Shown: positions 35,378 to 45,249, counted from the first letter of the stretch. The stretch: DNA of 64,000 bases from G963676655 sp963676655 (GCA_963676655.2 CAXXKX010000003.1:1984001-2048000); one strand, 5' to 3'. The notes: a model not told the origin generated them from the sequence alone. Program-made: numbers and translations.

Positions 35378-37271
35378 TTGGCTTCACTGAAGGAAAAAGG
35401 TTTTTATCTGTATGCGGCAGGAACATGGCGCTGGTGTACTCGTTCATATAAGAAGGATCGGTACTGAGGTCAATGTAGGTCATGCGTTCAGCCGCTGCCA
35501 ATTGTTTCTGCCGGAATTCCTGGGATATCAGAACCATGTAGGTCCCGGTCAGCGATGAGTTGCCGATATATTTGAAACGTTCCCGGTCGAGGTCCGGCAG
35601 CAGGCCGATCGTTATCGCCATTTCAAGGTCGAGGAACCGTCCGAAGCCCCCGGCAATATAGATGCGGGAAAGATCCTCGAATCCCATTTCAAGCTGACCG
35701 AGCATCAAGGAGCAGGCCGAGTAGATCGCCGCTTTGGTCCGGATAATATTTTCAAAATCCGTTTCGCTGATGACAATGTCTTCTCCGGAGTCCGATTCTT
35801 CCGCCGGTGCAATAATATAGCTGGCGAACCGACCATCAACCCGAATGCTGTCGCAGGAGCGCTCCCGGTCAAGTTTGCCGCCGGCATCCAGCCAGCCGGT
35901 CAGAAACAGTTTGGCGGTCAGTGCTATCATCCCGGAACCGCAAATGCCTTTGGGCTTAACACCGCCGATGGTCTGGTAGCGGGCTTTCCCGGTTGCCCGA
36001 TCGATTTCAACCCGTTCGATCGCACCGAGCGCGGCCCGCATTCCGTATTTTATCCCGCCGCCCTCAAATGCTGGACCGGCGGAGCAGGCACAGCTCATCA
36101 TAAAATCATTATTGCCGATAGCGATTTCACCGTTGGTGCCGATGTCGATAAACAAACTCAATTCTTCGCTCTCGCCGGCCAGCTCCGTACACAGGATACC
36201 GGCGGTAATGTCGCCGCCGACATAACTGCCGACCGCAGGAGAAAGATAGATCCAGGATTGCGGATTGATGTTGATCCCGACTTCCGACGCGATCAGGTAG
36301 GGCGCCTGCATAATCGTCGGGGTGTAAGGTTCAAGCCGGATATATTCAGGATTCAAACCGAGCAGCAGATGCATCATCGTGGTGTTGCCGGAAACGACTG
36401 CGTTGCCGATATCGCTTATATCGACATTATACATCCGGGCCAGCTTGTCGATCAAACCGTTTATCGTCCCGAGAACTTTATCCCGAAGCTCATCCAGATG
36501 TCCCGGTTTAGCGGCATAGTTGATCCGGCTGATGACGTCGAGCCCGCAGGAAATCTGCGCGTTATAGTCGGTTTGGGTTCCGACCGGAGTGGCGGTCGGC
36601 AGAAATACCAGTTGTACCGCTACGGTAGTGGTCCCGACGTCGATGGCGATGCCGTAATGTTCTTCGGTCGTATTTCCCGGTTCGATCCCGATTACATGGT
36701 ACTGCCCCGGTTCGCGAATGATGGTGACCGTGACGTTGCCGTTATCGGCCCGGAGTGCGTCGGCAAGTTTACGAATCACCGCCAACGTACAGACCGTCCG
36801 CTGGTTTCCCCAGTCTTTCTGGATGGCTCGGACCAGCCGGTCAAGGTCGGACAGACCGTCTTCAGGCTGCGGCGGATCGACTGTGACCAGCCATTTGATC
36901 GCGAGCGGGTCATACTGCCAGTCTCGCGGAAACAGTTCCTCGCGGATCAGTCCGGAATCTTCATCCGCGGAAGTGAATTGTCCGCCTTTGCGGGCGACTT
37001 GTTCCGGGACCTCCACGGTAATATCCGAGTCGATAAGTTTCGCTTTACAGGCCAGGACATAGCCGTCGGCCAGTTCAGCGGCGGTCAAGGTTCCCAGGCT
37101 GTTGGGGGTGACTGAACCGCTGGTTATCCTGACGATACATTTGCCGCAGGTGCCTTTGCCGCCGCAGGGAGCGTCAATCTCAACTCCCGCTTTCCGGGCG
37201 CTTTCCAGCAAGCCGGCTCCGACGTTCACGTCGATAGTCTTACCTGATGGCTGGAAAGTAATTTTAGGCAT
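35367..37271 (-). CDS. acsV: Reductive activator of the corrinoid iron-sulfur protein (RACo-like, ferredoxin + ASKHA)
   Basis: 634 residues. The N-terminal plant-type [2Fe-2S] ferredoxin domain has Cys36, Cys42, Cys45 and Cys75 (APCGGKGTCGKC). A linker and middle domain follow. A C-terminal DUF4445/ASKHA ATPase starts with YGIAIDVGTTTVAVQLV and carries SGNTTMMHLLLG, LFIDIGTNGEIAIGN and IAGGFGRFLD. RACo proteins use ATP to lift electrons to the low potential needed to reduce inactive Co(II) in the CFeSP back to Co(I). It stands 11 bases after the CFeSP large-subunit gene, exactly as expected of its partner. Confidence 0.9.
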   Translation of the reverse strand: MPKITFQPSGKTIDVNVGAGLLESARKAGVEIDAPCGGKGTCGKCIVRITSGSVTPNSLGTLTAAELADGYVLACKAKLIDSDITVEVPEQVARKGGQFTSADEDSGLIREELFPRDWQYDPLAIKWLVTVDPPQPEDGLSDLDRLVRAIQKDWGNQRTVCTLAVIRKLADALRADNGNVTVTIIREPGQYHVIGIEPGNTTEEHYGIAIDVGTTTVAVQLVFLPTATPVGTQTDYNAQISCGLDVISRINYAAKPGHLDELRDKVLGTINGLIDKLARMYNVDISDIGNAVVSGNTTMMHLLLGLNPEYIRLEPYTPTIMQAPYLIASEVGININPQSWIYLSPAVGSYVGGDITAGILCTELAGESEELSLFIDIGTNGEIAIGNNDFMMSCACSAGPAFEGGGIKYGMRAALGAIERVEIDRATGKARYQTIGGVKPKGICGSGMIALTAKLFLTGWLDAGGKLDRERSCDSIRVDGRFASYIIAPAEESDSGEDIVISETDFENIIRTKAAIYSACSLMLGQLEMGFEDLSRIYIAGGFGRFLDLEMAITIGLLPDLDRERFKYIGNSSLTGTYMVLISQEFRQKQLAAAERMTYIDLSTDPSYMNEYTSAMFLPHTDKNLFPSVKPNVK

Positions 37272-37282
37272 AATCAGCTCCT

Positions 37283-38626
37283 TCAGCTGAGGAAATTGGA
37301 GAATTTCTGTTTAACAAAGCCTTCGAGGTCACTGGCTTCCTGGGTGCCGACGATGATTTCCCATCCCGGCATATTTTCTTCCAGTTCGCCGCTGATCTGG
37401 GCAACGTAACCCGGGATAACCAGCTGCCGGGATTTGACTGCGTTGTCAAGCTCGATCTCTTTACAGAACTTGCCGATAGTCGAGCCGGAGAACTTACCGG
37501 CGGCCCAGGCGGTCAGCACACTCATGCCTTCACATTCCGGAATAACCAGCCAGGCGCTCAGGCCGCTGTTTTCAATTTCACCGGAAACAATAAAGTAAGT
37601 GAGAGAGAAGTTGGTAGTGACAAAGACCGGGGATTCCTGGGTCGGTTCACCGATCTGGTACAGTTTCGGTTCGACCTGAATCGGCTTCTGCGGGTCGGTA
37701 TAGATATTCTGGCGCAGTGCCATCAGGCCGACCAGCATGGCTTTGTCGAATTCCGGCAGGACACAGACACCGCCGTATTTGCATACTTCGGTAATCGCGG
37801 CAGCGGTGGTTTCCAGCAGTTCGCCGGCTTTTACATAAGTAATGCTGGCATAGCCAAGCGGCTTGTAAGAATCTTTCAACGCGGTTTTGCGGGCAATTGA
37901 GTTAACCTGGAACTGTTCCGCCAACGAAAATGTCTGAAAATTAAGGACCAGGTCGTTGAACCCGCTTTCTTTGATTTTGGCGGTAAGCTCAACCATCGCA
38001 TTCAAGTCCGGAGCGGAAAGCATAACCGCGTGCGCATTGGTTTTGGCGATCTCTACCACGGTTTCGTAATTATCCGGCGTCGCCGGGCCGATCAGGCTGT
38101 TTGAACCCTTGATCGCGGCGGCGGCACCCTCAAGGTTTTTCCCGCAAAGAATCAGCGGTTTATTGGTGGTCTTCCAGGCTTTTTCAGCCAGAGCCGCGAA
38201 CTCGGCGGCGTCATTTCCCTTCTGGGTGACCGCGACCATTTCCACTGTCAGAAACTCTCCAACCCTTTCAAGCTGGTATTCGGACACGGCTTTGAGGGTG
38301 GCGTCAATTGATTTCGGCGCGTCAGTGTCGTTGACGTTGATCGCGAACAGGGTCTGGTTGACAAAGGTTTTTTCATGCCGGTAAAAGCAGGTTTCCTCTC
38401 CGACTTTAATATTCTTTTCAGGTCCGAAGGCAACGCCCTTGACCGGAGGTTCGGCGGCCGCGCCGAGAACCGCCTTGGCTTCGTCTGAAGCGTATGGACA
38501 TTCCGCGAGGTCGGCTTTTCCACTGGCCAGTTTCATCGCGAAAGCCAGACAGGTGTTGGACCCGCACTCTTTACAGTTTGTTTTGGGCAAAAGTTTTTGT
38601 ATTTGCAGCCCGGTTAATTTAGCCAT
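37283..38626 (-). CDS. acsC: Corrinoid iron-sulfur protein large subunit (ACDS gamma)
   Basis: 447 residues. The N-terminal [4Fe-4S] motif has Cys18, Cys21, Cys26 and Cys43 (NCKECGSNTC with the fourth Cys in ECPYA), as in AcsC/CdhE. A TIM-barrel methyltransferase-like domain and the C-terminal B12-binding domain follow. The protein carries the methyl-corrinoid that donates the methyl group to the A-cluster. It normally pairs with AcsD, which in this operon is fused to the ACS (39010-42474). A good ribosome binding site (GGAG) precedes the ATG. Confidence 0.93.
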   Translation of the reverse strand: MAKLTGLQIQKLLPKTNCKECGSNTCLAFAMKLASGKADLAECPYASDEAKAVLGAAAEPPVKGVAFGPEKNIKVGEETCFYRHEKTFVNQTLFAINVNDTDAPKSIDATLKAVSEYQLERVGEFLTVEMVAVTQKGNDAAEFAALAEKAWKTTNKPLILCGKNLEGAAAAIKGSNSLIGPATPDNYETVVEIAKTNAHAVMLSAPDLNAMVELTAKIKESGFNDLVLNFQTFSLAEQFQVNSIARKTALKDSYKPLGYASITYVKAGELLETTAAAITEVCKYGGVCVLPEFDKAMLVGLMALRQNIYTDPQKPIQVEPKLYQIGEPTQESPVFVTTNFSLTYFIVSGEIENSGLSAWLVIPECEGMSVLTAWAAGKFSGSTIGKFCKEIELDNAVKSRQLVIPGYVAQISGELEENMPGWEIIVGTQEASDLEGFVKQKFSNFLS

Positions 38627-38664
38627 CTTCTTGACTCCTCGTTATATTAATATTCGCATTCAAA

Positions 38665-38988
38665 TCAGTCAACCGGCTTCATGTCCGCCCCGCAGCACAT
38701 CGGTGCGGCTTCACCGGGTTCTATAAACAGATATTTGTTGCAGACCATACAGCAATAAGCTTCCGTCGCCTGAGCTTCCTCAAGCGCTCCGAGTTCCTGA
38801 TCCGAAAGCCCCTCGATATAGAACTGGGCGCAATCCTCCTTGCCGGGAATGTACTCCCCGACCGGGGCCAGGCTTTTTGATTTAGCGGTACAACTTACCA
38901 GCAAACGCCACAGCTTGACCAGTTCAATTTCCTCTTCTTTACTGTCGGCTTTGAAACCCACCATATTTTTATTTATTTTGATTTCCAT
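38665..38988 (-). CDS. Small conserved-looking zinc-ribbon protein in the CODH/ACS operon
   Basis: 107 residues. The N-terminal ~75 residues are acidic/helical (VGFKADSKEEEIELVKLWRL), with single cysteines at SCTAKS and DCAQF. The C-terminus has a rubredoxin-like or desulfoferrodoxin-like knuckle pair: CCMVCNKYLF and MCCGADMKPVD. This looks like a zinc- or iron-binding ribbon. I do not recognise a named family. It lies between the fused ACS-AcsD gene and acsC, on the same strand with short gaps, so a role as assembly factor or electron carrier for the complex is possible but unproven. Confidence 0.7.
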   Translation of the reverse strand: MEIKINKNMVGFKADSKEEEIELVKLWRLLVSCTAKSKSLAPVGEYIPGKEDCAQFYIEGLSDQELGALEEAQATEAYCCMVCNKYLFIEPGEAAPMCCGADMKPVD

Positions 38989-39009
38989 AATAAAACTTCC
39001 CGAATCTGA

Positions 39010-42000
39010 TTACTGCATCAGGTCCATGATGGTTTTCTTCGTCTGTACGGCAGCTTCCGGATGGTACATGATCAGGATGTCGGCCCCGGCGTAAAGCAAC
39101 CCGAGAGCCGTGGTCAGTTCCCAAACCGCGTAACGTTTGGACAGATCGCCCCAGTCCGGGAATTCATCTTCCGAAGCCTTGACTTCCTTGATTTTGGCGC
39201 ACTCGAAGCCCGGAGTCGCGATCATCGGCAGGGCCAGCATCGGGTCGCCTCCCAGCCCGGCTTGACGGATACGTTCCATGACGGAATAGGTATACTCGAT
39301 CCCGTAACCGGTTGCGCCGGTCATCGGGTCCATAATGATCTGTTCGGGCTGAATATCCATATTGCCCATCAGAATATTCAGCTGTTTACCGATGTTGACG
39401 TCGATCGGGCTCTGGCTGATAACGGTATGGCCGTAAGCCATAGCCGCGCCGGCGATTGTACGGTAATTATCCTGTTCGACCCAGTTCAGCAGCAGATTTT
39501 CACCCGTGCAGGCCTGGGCTACCGCCTTCATAACTTCATTGTTGCGCTCAAAGTTGTTATGACCGGTCACGATCAAAGGCACTTCAACCGCCGCCAGAAC
39601 GGATTTGACCAGTTCAACGGCCTTTTCCGGAGTACGGTTGCCCTTTTCCGGATGAGTGCCGTCGAGGCGTACGCTGATCAGGTCAGCGCCGTATTTGTCA
39701 ACACATACTTTGGCCATTTCGGCGGGGTTGTCCAATAAATCGCCATAGAACTTACGCAGTTCCGCTGGATATTTCGGGCTCACCACGTCAAACACTTCCA
39801 GTGCCACCAGCGGCCGGTTAGGCATCTCGCCTTCCCAGAAGTGGAACGGCATACAGGTTGCGCCGCCGATTTTGTAGGAGACGCCGCGGGTGCCGCCTTC
39901 CGCTTTGGTCGCTCCGACTTTGACGGTGCAGACCGGAATGTCGCATTTCTCCTGCGGCAGATTGAAAGCGATAATCTCGGCAATGCGTTCCGCCGCTTTC
40001 GGTCCGGCCTGGACAACTTCCTCCACAAGCTCTGGCGAGGCAATACTTTCAGGCATTTTTTCGCCCAGAAACTTGCTGCTCAAGGTGCCGATTATATCAC
40101 GGACAATTTCCTGAGTGATCGTTGTTTTAAGCGATGCGGCAATTTCAGCCTGAACCTGTTGCTTGATCTCCGCGATCAGATCGGCGGTCAAGGTTGCTCC
40201 GGCAGCCGGTGCGGCCTCTTTAACCGGTGCGGTCTTGACAGTTTCCTCAACCGGAGCGGTTGCGGCTTCAGCTTCTTCGTCGTGTACCGCGTATTCGGTC
40301 ATATCTTTCATGGCGAGGGCCGGATGCCCGATTTTCTCCATGTAAGCCTTGATTTCAACCGGATCGGTCGCGATGCTTTCATCGGCAATCTTATCCATGA
40401 ACCCGGAAATGCCCTGTTCCTCGAAACGCTGGTTAAGCTCTTCGGACAACAGCTCTTTAAGTTCCTTCGGCATCCAGACCAGACGCTGGAATCCGCCTTC
40501 GGCGAACAGGAATTTTTTACTGGTCAGGAAGACTTTGCCGCAGCCCATGAAACCGGGGGTCTGCAAACCGCCGCCGACGTTGCCGGCCAGAGACGAGAAA
40601 GTCATACCGCTCGGGGTTTCGCCCAGGAACTCGCGGTTTACCACCATAACGCCGTTACATTCCGGCACGTAAGCGCAGATGACTTCAAAACAGCCGCAGC
40701 TGGTCATCGGCCGGTCCATAATCGAATAGGCGCAGAAACTGTCAACCGCTTTATGGCTGTTGGTGTAAACATAATCATTGATGCCTTTCCAGACCCCTTT
40801 GACCGGGTCAAGGCAGTCGCCTTTGAGGACCGGCTGGTTGGGGCCGGTTTCGTCGATTTCGTAAGCCGCTTTTCCGTCGAGCCAGTTGTATGCGCCACAT
40901 AAGCCCAGACGTTCCGGGGTGATGATACAGACATGGTCCGGCGCGAATGACTGGCACAGCAGACATGAATAAAAAGTCTCGACCGAATCATCCGTCATCG
41001 ACTCGAGACGGTTGTTGCGTTCTTTATAAATCTGGCGCGCGACCTTCACCCGGCGCTCAACTTCGGCTTCATCAGTGATCATGGTCACTTTCACTTTATC
41101 GACAATGGCCGGATAATCGCCGAGCAGTTTCGCGTGCAGTATTTCGCCGTAATGTTTCAGGCGCAGGCCGTTTTTGAACCCGGTTTTGGACACCCGGGTC
41201 CAGACGATGTCGCGCTGTCCCATGTGCCAGATCCCTTCCGCGCCGTTCACCAGATGGTGAATCTGACGTTCGAGAATCGGCTCGAAGTCGGACTGCATTT
41301 TGCGTCCGGCAACTTCCACCCAGATTGCCAGCGGCAGCGCGGAACCGGGTTCGACCGTATCGATGTCCGGGCCGATAATATCGATTTCCCCGTCATTGAT
41401 ATCGTCTAGATCGACAGAGGTGACGAATTCAAAAGCGGTGGAGTGTTTACCGCCAAATTCGCAATGAACATCGTCTTTGCGAATGCGTTCACCTTCAAAG
41501 GCCGGACCGTAGGCGACCGGAACCGGAACCTCCGTGACTTTGATCTTGCAGCCGCGAATTTCCAGTGCGCGCTCGATCATTTCTTCCGGTTCGACGTTGG
41601 AGATAACGTGTTCGTAGGTACAGACTCCAGTCGGGAGGATTTCCGGAATATCGGTATCGGCGATAACCGGGAACCCGTAGTTGATCGCGCCGCAGGCCAT
41701 CGCGTATTTGTCCGGCGTGACTTCGCCGAACGCCAGGACGAACGCGAAGATGCGGTCTTTATTGTATTTCAGGTTGGCCGCGAAATCGCCGGGTTTTACG
41801 CCGCCGAACGACAATGCCGCCCGGTTGGCAAATCCGAGGATATACGCGATAGAGGAAACATCTTTGCCGAATGGCACCAGGCGGGTTTCCCAGCCCAGTT
41901 GAATGCCTTCTTCCGCCAACTGATCGGCAAATTGTTTGCCGTCGGTTTCACCGGCCATGAAGACGTAAATATTTTTTTCCTGCAACTCTTTCGCGATCTT

Positions 42001-42474
42001 GACCGCTATCTCATTGGTCGGGGCGGCTCCAGTAATCGCTGCAAAACCGGGAGCGGAACCGTCCACGAATTCGATACCGCGTTCGCGCATGATTACGTCG
42101 GAAGCGGCTCCGAGCCAAATGCCGTCGACCGGGTTGGGGCCGATCAGGTAATTGCACGCCTCGATTATTTCGGTGGCGAACAGGGACGCGGCCCCGGCGT
42201 CGAGCGCACTGCCCAGATACGGCAGCCAGTTTTCTTCGCTGGGCCGTTCCGGCAGCAGGTCTTTAGTGTATTTCAGCATATCCTGAAGATCGCCGAGCGT
42301 CTCCATTTTTCTGCCGGTAAACGAATAGATAATCGGGAGAAAATATGCCGTATCAGGAAACCCGACAGGAGCATCCGCGCCTTTGGCCCGGATCGCTTCA
42401 GCGAGTTTGGCTTCTGCCTTGGCCACCCAGCCAATAGCACCATCTATACCACTTGCACAAATTAATTTAGACAC
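39010..42474 (-). CDS. Acetyl-CoA synthase fused to the CFeSP small subunit (AcsB-AcsD)
   Basis: 1154 residues in one frame. Residues 1 to ~730 are a full bacterial ACS: cluster ligands Cys504, Cys507, Cys516 and Cys526, and the Ni-site CGC motif at 593-595. These positions are almost the numbering known for Moorella AcsB (506, 509, 518, 528, 595-597). Residues ~731-765 are an Ala/Pro/Glu/Thr-rich linker and ~766-840 a helical segment. Residues ~845-1154 are a full-length AcsD: VGATKAEGGTRGVSYKIGGA, VEQDNYRTIAGA, PIDVNIGKQLN, ATGYGIEYTYS, YHPEAAVQTKK. Normally these are two genes. The GTG start lies inside the end of cooS (GTGTCTAA overlap), which implies coupled translation. Confidence 0.93.
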   Translation of the reverse strand: MSKLICASGIDGAIGWVAKAEAKLAEAIRAKGADAPVGFPDTAYFLPIIYSFTGRKMETLGDLQDMLKYTKDLLPERPSEENWLPYLGSALDAGAASLFATEIIEACNYLIGPNPVDGIWLGAASDVIMRERGIEFVDGSAPGFAAITGAAPTNEIAVKIAKELQEKNIYVFMAGETDGKQFADQLAEEGIQLGWETRLVPFGKDVSSIAYILGFANRAALSFGGVKPGDFAANLKYNKDRIFAFVLAFGEVTPDKYAMACGAINYGFPVIADTDIPEILPTGVCTYEHVISNVEPEEMIERALEIRGCKIKVTEVPVPVAYGPAFEGERIRKDDVHCEFGGKHSTAFEFVTSVDLDDINDGEIDIIGPDIDTVEPGSALPLAIWVEVAGRKMQSDFEPILERQIHHLVNGAEGIWHMGQRDIVWTRVSKTGFKNGLRLKHYGEILHAKLLGDYPAIVDKVKVTMITDEAEVERRVKVARQIYKERNNRLESMTDDSVETFYSCLLCQSFAPDHVCIITPERLGLCGAYNWLDGKAAYEIDETGPNQPVLKGDCLDPVKGVWKGINDYVYTNSHKAVDSFCAYSIMDRPMTSCGCFEVICAYVPECNGVMVVNREFLGETPSGMTFSSLAGNVGGGLQTPGFMGCGKVFLTSKKFLFAEGGFQRLVWMPKELKELLSEELNQRFEEQGISGFMDKIADESIATDPVEIKAYMEKIGHPALAMKDMTEYAVHDEEAEAATAPVEETVKTAPVKEAAPAAGATLTADLIAEIKQQVQAEIAASLKTTITQEIVRDIIGTLSSKFLGEKMPESIASPELVEEVVQAGPKAAERIAEIIAFNLPQEKCDIPVCTVKVGATKAEGGTRGVSYKIGGATCMPFHFWEGEMPNRPLVALEVFDVVSPKYPAELRKFYGDLLDNPAEMAKVCVDKYGADLISVRLDGTHPEKGNRTPEKAVELVKSVLAAVEVPLIVTGHNNFERNNEVMKAVAQACTGENLLLNWVEQDNYRTIAGAAMAYGHTVISQSPIDVNIGKQLNILMGNMDIQPEQIIMDPMTGATGYGIEYTYSVMERIRQAGLGGDPMLALPMIATPGFECAKIKEVKASEDEFPDWGDLSKRYAVWELTTALGLLYAGADILIMYHPEAAVQTKKTIMDLMQ

Positions 42475-44416
42475 CTAACTCTCTCCTGTCTTTCATATCC
42501 AAAAGTTTACGTTCAGCTTTCTTGTTGATTCCCAAAGCTTCACGGGCGTTATTGATCAGTTCTATGATTTTTTCAACCGCCTCCATCGGATCGGCTATCT
42601 GGTGGAAGCCGCCCTGGAAACGCTCTGTCGCTCCTTCGCTCAGGTATCTCATAACATTCTCGGAGCCGCCGGTATGGAACGGCTGACCAAGAATTACATC
42701 CACTCCGGACGCGACAAAGTAGCAGCCGATAGCCACGGCTTTTTCACTCATCCATTCCGGCGCGACGCCGACAGCGGGAACCTGCCCGATCATATCGCCG
42801 AGCCCGCCTTCTTTGACAATTTCCGCCGCCGCTTCCAGAATCCGGCAGTTGTCGACACAGCTGCCCATATGCAGAACGGGCGGAATCCCGACTGTTTCGC
42901 AGATTTCACGCAAGCCTTTTCCGGTTTCTTCCAGTCCGACTTCCGGACGCAGTTTGCCGGCCTTGGCCGATGCCTGGGCCGCGCAGCCGGTTTTCAGGAT
43001 CAATACGTCACGTTTAATCAGTTCGCTGGTCAGTTTATTGATGTAAGAATCGGTTTTGGTTTTGATGTTGTTGCATCCGACTATTCCGACGACTCCTTTA
43101 ATCCGGCCGCTGATGATCGCATCGTTCAGCGGACGGAAAGATGCCCGAAAAGTACCGCCGAGCATATACTTGATGGCTTCAACACTGAATCCGGCGATAA
43201 GCGGTTGTTTGACATTTGGAATCTGAACCTTTTCGGGATTGCGGTTTTTGAAGTTGTCAATTGCGATCTTAATCAGGTCTTTGGCCGATTCGTAAGCGTT
43301 TTCTTCATCAAATTCAACATGGGTAGCGCCGATTGTTTTGGCAATGTCGGTTGTGGAAATCACTTTGGTATGGTATGAGGCCGCGACATTCGGCAGGCTC
43401 GGCATAACGCACTGGACGTCAGTGACCATCATTTCGACCGCGCCGGTGATGATCGCCAGTTCCTGCTGCAGGAAGTTCCCCGCGACTCTTACGCCGCGCC
43501 GCATCAGGATTTCATTGGCGGTACAGCATAAGCCGGCCAGGTTGACGCCTTCGGCCCCGGCTTTTTGGGCGTATTCGATGATCTCAGGATCTTTAACCGC
43601 CGCGGCCAGCATTTCGGATAATGCCGGTTCGTGGCCGTGGACGATGATATTCACCTGTTTCTCTTCAAGAACCCCCAGGTTCGCGGCGGAACGCAGCGGT
43701 TCCGGAGTCCCGAACATGATGTCGGAAACCTGAGAGGCGATTCGCGCGCCGCCCCAGCCGTCCGAGAGTGAAGTCTTGAAGGCCATATCCAGCAGGTTGC
43801 GATAATCATGGTCAACCCCCATGTGGGTCCGGTGCATGGATTCAACCACCATCCGGTCAATTCCTTGAGGCGCAATCTTGTATTTTTCCCAAACCGCCCG
43901 GGTCTTGTCTGGCGCGAGCTGCAGGGTCTTAAGTTCCTCTTCCTGTGAGGTGAATTCACCGATAAACAGATTGGCCAGTTCCAGCGCGATGTCATTATCT
44001 TCGCGGCCTGCGGTTTCAATGCCGTATTTACCGGCAACACGGTAAAGGGCTTTGCGGTCGGTGATCTTGTAATCGGGATCTTTGCCCTCCGCGACTTTTT
44101 TCAGGCGCAGAACCAGGTGACGGCCGTGATCGGAGTGAGCCGAGGTTCCGGCGGCGACTTCGCGCAGAAAATTGCGGGCGACAATGGTGTCGGCATCGGC
44201 GCCGCAAACGCCGCGCGGCGCTTTGGGGGTAATGCGACAGGGGCCCATGTGACAGATTTTACAGCAGACTCCCATGGTCCCGAATTTACAGGTGATACTT
44301 TGTGATTCCGCCCGGCTGAAACAGGTTTCCACGCAGTCTTTTTCAGACTTGATGATCGCCTCGATCGACGCCGCGTCAGAAACCAGCTCCTCGGATCTAA
44401 GTGGTTCTTTAGCCAT
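42467..44416 (-). CDS. cooS: Anaerobic (Ni) CO dehydrogenase catalytic subunit
   Basis: 649 residues. The N-terminal cysteine block for clusters D and B is complete: Cys28, Cys32, Cys43, Cys51, Cys52, Cys55, Cys60 and Cys71 (TCKFGTMGVCCKICHMGPC). C-cluster ligand segments are all present: VHGHEP (His), GLCCTANE, VTDVQCVMP, GIVGCNN, KTGCAAQAS and HMGSCVDN. It interconverts CO and CO2 and would feed CO to the fused ACS encoded immediately downstream. The upstream TTG frame extension is not needed; the ATG at 44416 follows GAGGAG. Length and motifs are those of bacterial CooS/AcsA. Confidence 0.95.
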   Translation of the reverse strand: MAKEPLRSEELVSDAASIEAIIKSEKDCVETCFSRAESQSITCKFGTMGVCCKICHMGPCRITPKAPRGVCGADADTIVARNFLREVAAGTSAHSDHGRHLVLRLKKVAEGKDPDYKITDRKALYRVAGKYGIETAGREDNDIALELANLFIGEFTSQEEELKTLQLAPDKTRAVWEKYKIAPQGIDRMVVESMHRTHMGVDHDYRNLLDMAFKTSLSDGWGGARIASQVSDIMFGTPEPLRSAANLGVLEEKQVNIIVHGHEPALSEMLAAAVKDPEIIEYAQKAGAEGVNLAGLCCTANEILMRRGVRVAGNFLQQELAIITGAVEMMVTDVQCVMPSLPNVAASYHTKVISTTDIAKTIGATHVEFDEENAYESAKDLIKIAIDNFKNRNPEKVQIPNVKQPLIAGFSVEAIKYMLGGTFRASFRPLNDAIISGRIKGVVGIVGCNNIKTKTDSYINKLTSELIKRDVLILKTGCAAQASAKAGKLRPEVGLEETGKGLREICETVGIPPVLHMGSCVDNCRILEAAAEIVKEGGLGDMIGQVPAVGVAPEWMSEKAVAIGCYFVASGVDVILGQPFHTGGSENVMRYLSEGATERFQGGFHQIADPMEAVEKIIELINNAREALGINKKAERKLLDMKDRRELGV

Positions 44417-44490
44417 GAACAACTCCTCGTTTTAATTGTTCGCAGTTATGTTTTAATAGTTTTGTTTTATGTTAAATATTTAATTAGAGT

Positions 44491-45249
44491 TCATAACACC
44501 TCAGAAAGCAGTTCGTCGATTTTTGCAACTACGGAATTATTTTCAGAAACCGCAAGAACGGTTCCGCCGGTTTCGGCAATATCGGCCAGTTCGTCGCAGT
44601 TCGGCAGGCCAATCAAATAATCCGCCCCGGTCACCAACTGGACCTCTTTCGCGTATTCGGGCATTTCATCTTTGCGCAGCCGGTTGACGACAATCGCCAG
44701 TTTATCAAATTCAATATTCATTTCAAGTGCAAGCTCGTGCAGCCTTTTTACGGTTTCCAGGCCGCGTTTCGACGGATCGGCGATCATGACCATCAAATTG
44801 ACCTTCTGGACAATGCGGCGGGACAGATTTTCCAGGCCGGCTTCATTGTCCAACACGACATAAGGATACGATTCCGACATTTGGCCGATGGCGTTTTTCA
44901 AAACATTGTTGGCGTAACAATAGCAGCCGGCGCCTTCCGAACGCCCCATGGCGATCAGGTCGAAATCTTTCGCTTCAACCAGGCTTTCAGCTATTTTCAG
45001 TTCAATCATTTCCTGCTTTGAAATACCGGCGCTCAAGCCTTTACTGGCTTCTTTGCGGGATTCTTCGCGAACCCGGCCAATAGTTTCGGTTACGGTTACG
45101 CCAAGGACGGCATCAAGGCACATGTTCGGGTCGGCGTCAACCGCCAGGACTGGACTGCATTTACGGGCAATCAGCCGGGAGACGATCAAACCCGCCAACG
45201 TGGTTTTTCCAACTCCTCCCTTACCGCTTACCGCAATTAAAAAACTCAT
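44491..45249 (-). CDS. CooC/AcsF-type nickel-insertion ATPase
   Basis: 252 residues. Deviant Walker A SGKGGVGKTT (8-17), and the CxC nickel/zinc motif in SEGAGCYCYANN (Cys109 and Cys111), which is the signature of CODH/ACS maturation ATPases. Further down are DNEAGLENLSRR and IADPSKRGLETV. The MRSEGxGCYC style is closer to AcsF of acetogens. Two Met codons compete; the ATG at 45249 follows GGAGA and gives a normal N-terminus, while the frame upstream of it (from 45303) is not supported. It lies directly before cooS. Confidence 0.88.
   Translation of the reverse strand: MSFLIAVSGKGGVGKTTLAGLIVSRLIARKCSPVLAVDADPNMCLDAVLGVTVTETIGRVREESRKEASKGLSAGISKQEMIELKIAESLVEAKDFDLIAMGRSEGAGCYCYANNVLKNAIGQMSESYPYVVLDNEAGLENLSRRIVQKVNLMVMIADPSKRGLETVKRLHELALEMNIEFDKLAIVVNRLRKDEMPEYAKEVQLVTGADYLIGLPNCDELADIAETGGTVLAVSENNSVVAKIDELLSEVL

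Noticed and set aside
36258..37115. 285-codon plus-strand frame opposite acsV
   Set aside because: Same reason: the RACo-type protein on the minus strand has all domains and this frame none.
39841..42465. Long plus-strand frames (353 and 340 codons) opposite the fused ACS-AcsD gene
   Set aside because: They are Phe/Asp/Arg-rich mirror frames produced by the codon bias of the real gene, without start signals.
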